A program made the translations under genes and the position numbers. The notes under the pieces are model-generated. The model was given only the letters and a program-made list of their open reading frames with translations, ran no database searches and was not told the origin of the DNA. From Macrolepiota albuminosa (taxonomy: Eukaryota; Basidiomycota; Agaricomycetes; Agaricales; Agaricaceae), in contig JAMWFC010000051.1 in the NCBI GenBank assembly GCA_027475525.1, forward strand, positions 2,369,205 through 2,433,204: a DNA stretch of 64,000 nt, in the 5' to 3' direction. Below, piece after piece: positions 56,209 to 64,000 of this stretch (position 1 is its first letter; each line of letters starts with the position of its first letter).

Positions 56209-58344
56209 ATGCCACCAGTCAAACCGGCCAAATCGCGTAAACGGCATGTGCCTAATCCACCAGATGGGGCGCAAGAAATGATCAGTGCTATCGCCAGTCT
56301 TGTCTCTATCTCTCTCGTCCTCTTCATCTATCAAAGAGCGTTGGTTCCTATTTATGCTACGGGACCTACGACATACGCTCTCAATCCAGTAATTGCAGTA
56401 GCTGTTCTTCTGGCAGCACTCAACCCAACCACCATATCGACATCGCGAAACTGGCTGTACACTGCTTTAGGCCTAGCAGCAGCTCCGAATGCGACATATT
56501 GGGTTTCGGTCTTGACGTCCAGGAAACATGACCCGTTTTGGGGGCCGGTCGTAACTCATGCTATTGTTTTGGTTCCGCTCGTATTCTTTCTGACAACGTC
56601 AGTAATCGAGGCGCAAGTGAGTGCCGAGACGAGTTAGAGGAGCTCGTTTTATCTGACAGAGTTTTAGTTGACATGGACACAACGAAGGATGGACATCACT
56701 CGCCCACCTCTGACGTATCGCGTTGTGGCTGCGGCAGTGTGTTTTGTCACTGGGAAATGGCTATCTCAACGAGTTTGGGCGAAACAGGCATACTTGAACA
56801 ACATTTCAGAAAGTCAGATTGTAGGTCTTTTTTTTTTCATTTCTCTACTCTTATAGACTATATATCTTTAGTTTCTCGGTCTCGCTTGCCTCTCATGGTG
56901 TCTTTGGATATATAAACATTCGCTGGGCTCCACGAAACGCGAAAATACTGTTAGCCTCTCACACAGCCAGATCAAGGGGATACTCGTTATCGCTTCGATC
57001 GCGCTTTGGGTATCTACCTACCAATACCTAGCCTCTCCTGTTCTTCCCCACCCACTGCGGGAAACTTACCACCGTCCCAATACCTCCATCACCATCCACT
57101 CATCGGTACAATCGGTTACTGGTTTGATTGTTGTTGGAGAAGCCCGGGATCCTCCAGATTTTGATGGCTCAGACCAGGACGTGCATTCTGTGCGTTACCT
57201 ACGTGCTTCACACTCAATTTTAGGTGGGGTCTGGATGGGTTTGAAAATCATGACCATGGATCATGCTGCACCTATTGAGGACACCTTTGGTACGCCCTTA
57301 GGCGATTCAATCTACAGTACATTTGTGCTCCAAGAGGCCATACGTCTTGTCAACTGTACAGGGAAAGAAAACTGGGATAACGGACTATTGATGTGCGCTC
57401 ACGTTCTCCGTTAAACATTGTGCTGTTGACAGCTATACAGTGGTCTAGGGGCAGGAACTTCGGCCACTGCCTTCATTCGACACAAGGTTCCTATAACCAT
57501 CGTCGAAATCGATCCTGCAGTGTACGATGCCGCCAGGACGTATTTTGGCCTCCCGGATCCGGGCCCAGGAAGGGTCTTTTTGGAAGACGCAAGGGCTTGG
57601 ATAGCAAGAAAGCGCACTGAAGCTGAGATTGGGAAGGCGGAGCGGCTTTATGATTTCGTCGTCCATGATTGTTTCTCCGGCGGGGGTGTTCCGGAACACA
57701 TCTTCACTGTGGAATTTTGGGAAGACCTTAAGACTATCATGCATCCGCAAGGTGTTGTAGCAGTTGTAAGTAATTCCATGTTCAACGTCTGATTGAATGC
57801 AGCTCAGCGATGTTAGAACTTCGCAGGTATTCCAAAGAGTGATTCAACACGAATGATCCTGGCAACACTGGAAAAGAGCTTTATCTCATGTCGTGGCTTC
57901 CACGACCTTTTTGAAGTCATGCGTGATGAGCAGTATGAAAAGGATTTTATTAACATGGTATGTGTCTTGGCCAAGTCCAATCCAAAGCATAGTCTTGACA
58001 TATGAAACTAAGGTTTTCTTCTGCACGAATTCAAATTCGCCTGTCACATTCCGAGAATCAATAAAATCCGATTGGCTGGGCTCGCCCTTGCGTCGTCATG
58101 TCTTGGCTTCGCTTTCACAACGGGAAGTTGACCTGGAATTCATCAGAGACTCCAAAAATGAAGAGGATAATGACAAGTTCATCCTAACGGATGCTCACAA
58201 CCCACTTGGAAAACTGCAGGATGCACAGGGTTTGCATCATTGGAAATGTGAGTTCGATGTGTATCCCTATGTCGATAGTCTCATTTATCCTTATTGTTAG
58301 TAATGCGGGAGGTTCTTCCCGACCAGCATTGGGAGACCTACTAA
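56209..58344 (+). CDS. Membrane protein with C-terminal PABS (spermidine-synthase-like) domain, copy 2
   Basis: The same seven-exon structure shifted by 51024; 608 residues. Hydrophobic N-terminal segments, then GLGAGTSATAF, VEIDPAVYDAARTYF, YDFVVHDCFSGGG and the LPDQHWETY end. Few substitutions relative to copy 1 (for example RDSKNEED for RDTRNEED). Catalytic activity not established for this membrane subfamily. Confidence 0.8.
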
Positions 58345-58590
58345 TAACTTACTGGACGAATGTATTCATCAGGATCATGCATCTTTACAGTGTATATATA
58401 ATGTAGTGTACAACAGTTAACTCTTCGCGAGTTACTTCGTGAGAACTGGAACTACTTGTTTTTCCTTAACAATGTACTTCGCGCTCCTCTATGGACATAA
58501 CAACAGCGGACCTTTTATCGCTCATGTCCAAATGCACTTTGGCGTCCAATCATACTCAGTCTTCTGTTGATAGGGGTCATTCCGCGCTCT

Positions 58591-60956
58591 ATGTCTGACC
58601 ACCTTCATTCTTCTCTGTCCTCTTCTCCCGGTCGTCCAACCAGCATATCTCGGCCAGCGTGGCCCTGGCAAGTTTCGACTCTGCGTAATAGTGTTTCCAG
58701 TCTCTCGGCTATCAATCATTTGGACTCCAGAGATTCTGGTTCACCTCGCCCAACTTCGACCGGGTCCAACACTCTTCACTGGCCTAATTCGAGATTGTCC
58801 GCTGGTACCCTAGGGAGCAATGCCGACCGTAGCAACATTCAAGCGGACTCCACACGTCAATGGTCTTTCATGGTGTGTTTCATTTGCGCCACAAACATTG
58901 CATCGCCGAATGCTCTTTTACCAATTTCAAGGGGTTTGAATGGACTGTCCGCGATGTACACAGACTGAGGGACTTGGTCGAAGCTGTTGACGCCCAAGAC
59001 ACTGGGAATGCTGATTTTGACATATTGAAGCAGTCACATATCCTGGGAGACAATAAATTCAAGCTTGAGATCGGTAGCGTTCAAGTTCCATTGAATTTCT
59101 TGGCTAGTATCAAGCTCAACCTATCGTAGCCTTCACACTACCTGCAGATGGTTCCGATTCCAATAATAATAAGCCCACGCTGTCGCTCTATATCACGTCC
59201 TTGATTGTTGACTTCGCACATACTAACTATGAGCTTTCTACGTCAATGATGACAGCCATCAAATGCCAAGCAGATCGTTCTGGGGAGCGAGGTGCTCCGC
59301 CAGAATGGGTGTGGGACTTTTGGCAATCGGACTGGGTGTTTCGACATGAACACGAGGTCTGGGGTACGTGTCACGAATACATTTCGGAGCTAAAGCGAGC
59401 ATATTGACATGTATATTAGAATGTCCCCTTCCATCCCTTTCTGTGTTGCTTGAAAACGCGAGAATCCGTGACACAGATTCGTTCGTAATATGTGTCCAGA
59501 TTCATTGTCCGTCTGGGCCTTTTTATCCTCAACAACCTGCCGTGCATACTGTGCCAAAGGATCTTTTAGATGGTCTTGAAGCCTCTCTTGACAACTCCAG
59601 TGTGTAACGTTGTTGCAGTCTATGAATATCTGACTCTATCTTGTTTTTTTTTGTTTGCCAGACACAGGAGATGTTCGTTTTATATGTCTGGAAAGAAAAC
59701 CCGCGTCTCCTTCATCGACAGATGCTAGTCTGTCTACTAGTCGGCAATCGTCGTCATTGTCTGCCTCTTGCTCTCCTTTTTCTTCTCAAACTATAGCTCG
59801 CAAGCGCGTTATCTATGCGCACTCTGACATTCTCATTCGGCGGTCAGAGTATTTTGCCGGCATGCTTTCATCCTCGTTCTCAGAGAATCAAATCATGACG
59901 AACGAGGAGCGAAAGGTTTACACAGTTGTAGTTGAGGAAGCGGATTTTGAGACCATCTACTGGCTGTTGAAATTTTGTTACACCAACTGGCTTATCTTCA
60001 GCGAGGACGATGATCCGCGGCTAGCAATGGATGGTGTTGGCATTGGATGGAGTGCCAAGTGGTTACACACACGAGGTGGAGAGTGGGACTGGCAAATCTT
60101 CCAGAAGGATGACAGTACCATTGATGATACCAGAAGTGTCACAAGTGGTGATAGCCTTTCCTCCCCAGTCGACACAGGAGGACTTTCGCCCAACCTGGAT
60201 GCCTTGCCATCCAAAAGTACCACAAGCACGACTCCAATCTCAGGGAGCTCATCTGGGTCTCAGAACCTGCCTACGTCGCTTAGGGCAGCATCAATACCAT
60301 CTGCACGCCCTGGGGTTTTATCTTCCCGACGAACTACATCTGCTACACGCACAACTTCCAATACTCCATCATCATCTCGGACAAAATCTGTTTCGATACT
60401 GCCAGTGACACCTATTGGTCTTCCCTTGTCCACTTGTCCTGGTCACCCTATCTCTCCTAGCTCAGAGAGGCGGCATCCTCTGAGCCAGGTTTCTGTTCCC
60501 GACCCCCATCCACATCCTACACCTCCTCCACGACCTGCTTCAGCATTATCTGTATATCAAATTGCTCATCGCTATGCGATGCCAAATCTAGCAACACTGG
60601 CTCTGGACCATATAATGTCCACGATTACACCACAATCTAGCTTCGCCCTTCTGCTTGCTTCGTCAGTCTGGGAAGGACTTCATTCTCTTGTTGAAGTAGG
60701 ATTCTAAATAATATCCTAGAAATGTTACTGACATTATGCCAATGTCAGGATTATGTTGTTAATAAATGGGATGAAGTATCTTTGACTCAAGAATTCGAAC
60801 AATGCTGTCAAGAGGTGGCAGCCGGAGAGTAAGACCGTAAAATTCTCAGTTTGCTCCTATTTTCATATTCGATTGCTCAGGTGGGGCTCGGAAGGTGGCA
60901 AGACATTCCTGAACATTTTCCGTCGCCTTCGTTCCCCTGGCAGTTTAAACTCATAA
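58591..60956 (+). CDS. BTB/POZ-domain protein, copy 2
   Basis: The same seven exons shifted by 51020; 675 residues. Differences from copy 1 include STIDDTRS for STINDTRS and PTSLRAAS for PTVLRAAS, both in the disordered insert; the BTB core is unchanged. Splice sites are conserved. Confidence 0.8.
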
Positions 60957-62304
60957 GTCTTTTGTCTTGATAGGTCGAGGATGATCCATGGTTTCCAAAC
61001 CGTTTCATCATAGTATACCAAACTGGATAAACATTAGCAATTAGAGGACTGCAGAGAAGACTCAGAACATGATACTGGGTTGTTGAATCCCTTTTGACCT
61101 TGTGGAAGGGTAGGGTGGTCATGCAATTTTATCTTTGTCCTGGACTTTCTCAAAAGATATATGAGTGAATGCTCATAAATTCACTGATACTCTCAAGGCC
61201 TAAGCTTCAACAACATGTATTGATCATACTCTAGCAATGATCTCGTAAGAATCCAAAACAGAAACACTAGGGCTGCTTTGAAACCCGTTGGACCAACAAT
61301 AGAAAAGTGAAGGGGAACGCGAGTGCCGAGTAGCAGAACAGGTGGGAAAGAACATCAATGGCAGATGTGCCGAGCGGTTAAACGGGCGAAAGATAGTATG
61401 GACTCCGACAGAGTCAAATCGTAGTGGTTATAAACCACAGGGGTGATTACACACACACACACCAGTCACTACAACAAAGTGACAAAATTTTCACAATCTG
61501 CAAGTGTTACTGGAATTGAATTCCTCTTGAGAATACACTCCTCTTAACTATATATGATTGTCTAGGCTGATTTTCAATAGCTTCAAAATTGATTGAGTTC
61601 GGATTTTTTCAGAGGGTCAATTTGGCCACTTACCATATATGGTAATTAAATAAGCATCAAAAGATGACTAATATCCAAATAAGGAATGCCATTTCCATCT
61701 ACCTTGTCTCCATAACAGCTGTAAAGGTCTCAGGAATACGGTGAGATTTATACTTAGTAGAGCTGAAGGTTTCGACCTTCAGTTGAGCATCTTGGGTACT
61801 CAAAGATACCCGGAATCCGAGTCAGCACTTATGATTTCAATAACCAGTGAGTCCTCGATACCGTTTTCATCTGTTGATCGTGGTTCTGATGCAGCTCCTT
61901 TTCCAAGATCAGCACAGGAGCTGTTGCCAATGCCCTGAGAGCTGCTCGAGCAATATGCGCACGCGTAGCGGCTTCTTTTCGACACTGTCGTGGTGCCAAC
62001 TGGATTTCAGAATGTGGTTAACCGAAAAGTATAAACATTCTCCTTGTAGTTTGACAAATATATCTACATAATTTTGAATGTACAAATGTACCGTAAAGTC
62101 TGCACTGAAATCATGCAAAAATTCCTAAAAACCCGTGAAACTTCCACAATTTTCCGGGCCTCCGGCCAATTTGGCCACTGTGATTTTGTTGTGGTGACTA
62201 AGGCGATCGGCACCATACGTGATAGAAGTCTAAATGCGATCCATATATATTCCATTTTAGGCAGCACGTTACACACCTTTAAGCGCCTCTCACACGAACT
62301 TCCA
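60957..62304. other. Intergenic, copy 2 of 9937-11284
   Basis: Same content as copy 1, including the palindrome at 61630-61645 and the TTCG hairpin at 61761-61784. No supported gene. Confidence 0.6.
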
Positions 62305-63791
62305 ATGTTGAGCACTGTCAAAGCCTCACGCGCACGTCTCTATGTACATTCACCTTCGCTTGCGATCAGACGCCTTTTAGCAACTGCACCTCCAAATAAT
62401 GCGCTTATACCAGTCATTGACTTTACCCAGTTTAGAGAAGCGGCCAGGCAATCTGAGCGGAAACATGTCGCTGACAAGATAGTATCTGCCTTCAAGGAAA
62501 GCGGTTTTATCTACTTGTCCGGACATGGGATACCTGCAAGTAAGTGAACCTCTTTTCACGTTTATTGGTACTCGCTGAAAACGTCCCAGGCACAATTCAA
62601 GGCGCTTTCTCAAAGGTGATTGGATTATGTCTCTCGTGTGCATCTATTCAAATTATGACGATAGAGCGCCGAATTCTTTGCGTTGCCTTCAGAGACCAAA
62701 GTAAATATTTCTATGGAAATCTCAATCGTTATTTTATGGACGTTTATAGGATAAACTTTCTTGGGAAGACCCACGTTCCAACCGTGGCTACGTGACTGTA
62801 GGACGTGAGCGTGTAACTCAATCAGCAGATCCCGCTGAGATAGCTGCGCTCCGTGCTAAAGCCCCGGACTGTAAAGAATCTATGGAGATCGGACGAGATT
62901 GGGATGCCGAGTGGAAGAATCAATGGCCTCAAGAGGCTGACGTGCCTAAGTTCAAAAAAACTATGTTGGACTTCTATCGTGTGAGTTCAACTTCCTGTAG
63001 TATAAGAAAGTCCAGTTGAGTCTCATTTTTTATAGACTTGTCATGATCTTCACGTCTATGTCATGCGGTCTATTGCACTTGGCCTTGATCTTGAAGAAGG
63101 CTTTTTTGATAAGAAAATTGACGAACAATGTCACAACCTACGCCTCCTTTCATATCCACCGATTAAGACAGGTCTACTTCAAGATTCAGGACAGGCTCGG
63201 GCTGGGTCACATAGTGGTATGTTCAATTCAAGCCACCAGTTGCGTATGCTAATGGCACACATGGCACGCAGACTATGGGACACTTACTCTTCTTTTCCAG
63301 GACTCGGTATGGCTTATGTCTGTTATCTCAAGCTCGCATTTTCCCACTGACAATAGGTAGGAGGCCTTGAGGTTCAAAATCCTCGCAGTGGCAGCTTTGT
63401 TCCTGCAACACCTATTGTAAGTCACTCTAATCAGCAGGATAATTACCTTCTGAGTATCAACGGCAAGCCGGGAACAATTGTGATCAATGCTGGTGATCTT
63501 CTTGCACGGTGGAGTAACGATGTTTTGCGGTCCACCTTACATAGAGTGGTTGCGCCGCCTGCCAAACAAATTAAGGACGATGAGACTCTCATACCTGCAC
63601 GTCAATCCATTGCCTTCTTCTGCAACCCGAATTTTTCGACTGAAGTGGCTTGCCTACCAAATTGCGGTAGAGTGGCAAGATACCCATTGCCTTCTTCTGC
63701 AACCCGAATTTTTCGACTGAAGTGGCTTGCCTACCAAATTGCGGTAGAGTGGCAAGATACCCTCCTGTCAATGCCGGTGAATATATTTTAG
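62305..63791 (+). CDS. 2-oxoglutarate/Fe(II)-dependent dioxygenase, copy 2, C-terminus disrupted as assembled
   Basis: Exons as in copy 1 shifted by 51020, with the iron ligands HSDYG and STLHRVV intact. After GRVARYP the 77-bp duplication at 63607-63760 shifts the frame and the ORF ends at a TAG at 63789-63791 in a different tail (ending LLSMPVNIF). Past the duplication the normal tail is recognisable (NAGEY, GRLAVTYS), but the copy-1 stop TAA is TCA here (63815-63817), so the end would differ even without the duplication. The duplication is probably an assembly artefact. Confidence 0.8.
63607..63760. repeat. 2 x 77-bp tandem duplication in dioxygenase copy 2
   Basis: 63607-63683 equals 63684-63760. 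Copy 1 of the gene (12587-12663) has a single unit, showing directly that the second unit is extra. Confidence 0.95.
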
Positions 63792-64000
63792 GACGATTAG
63801 CAGTAACGTATTCATCAATGTAATACATGACGATGAGGCTTGAAGCCGTGCAGTCATTTGTCGGAGGTCACCCTTCATTATCAAAAATGAGATCTTTCTT
63901 CTGGGCAGCAGTCCACTTGCTGATGTTTTCCAGCTTGGATCCCTAAGTGGACCCCTCAAACCCAGAGCAAGATGCGCCTTGTAGTCTTTCCAAACCAGTT
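63792..64000. other. Downstream flank to the window edge
   Basis: Matches 12721-12903 with substitutions and one-base indels. No gene supported. Confidence 0.5.

Larger units (their letters stand above)
51027..64000. repeat. Six-gene block, copy 2 (pairs with 1-12903)
   Basis: Co-linear with the left end of the window up to base 64000 in the same orientation. The homology is still running at the right edge. To the left it continues into the M24 3' end and VPS17, whose possible partner would lie before base 1. Confidence 0.95.

Overview
The window looks like a scaffold from a mushroom-forming basidiomycete (Agaricomycetes). Genes are packed closely, most are split by 46-60 bp GT-AG introns, and the families present (F-box leucine-rich protein, BTB protein, membrane PABS-domain protein, VPS17, PEX14) are typical of that group. 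The DNA was probably assembled from short reads of a dikaryon: the window has one exact 100-N gap (16606-16705) and nine tandem duplications that all have a period of exactly 77 bp.

Layout. 1-12903 is a six-gene block: secreted-type M24 metallopeptidase (-, cut by the left edge), RIB1 GTP cyclohydrolase II (-), F-box protein (+), membrane PABS/spermidine-synthase-like protein (+), BTB protein (+) and 2OG-Fe(II) dioxygenase (+). 14103-15875 is an RCC1-type gene (-). After the gap come a 3'-truncated aldehyde dehydrogenase (16706-18335, -), PEX14 (18544-19971, -) and a small HMG-box-like gene (20475-21060, -). 21246-46289 is a nest of two Ty3-type LTR retrotransposons. 46386-47610 is a DNA-transposon remnant. 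48410-50623 is VPS17 (+). 50803-64000 repeats the six-gene block in the same order and orientation, with scattered substitutions and small indels.

The retrotransposon nest is the most interesting part. Outer element A (21246-46289, + strand, 1043-bp LTRs) has element B (22995-34320, - strand, 951-bp LTRs) inserted in its gag gene. Both insertions are flanked by 4-bp target duplications (GCGT and GCGC). Each element has a gag-protease ORF and a separate pol ORF. Between pol and the 3' LTR each also has a spliced gene on the opposite strand, convergent with pol. In B this gene has six exons and 718 codons; all exon joins stay in frame. It carries a six-cysteine cluster resembling a variant fungal Zn2Cys6 domain, and the intron just before the first cysteine is at the same place in A and B. 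A carries two further antisense genes (40342-41130 and 41385-41849) with a related N-terminal helical segment. The cellular or element-level role of these antisense proteins cannot be read from the sequence.

Reliability. The two six-gene blocks may be two haplotypes of one locus placed in one scaffold rather than a true segmental duplication. The 77-bp duplications are best explained as untrimmed k-mer overlaps. They account for the apparent frameshifts in element A gag/pol and in the second dioxygenase copy, so those genes should not be called decayed on that evidence.
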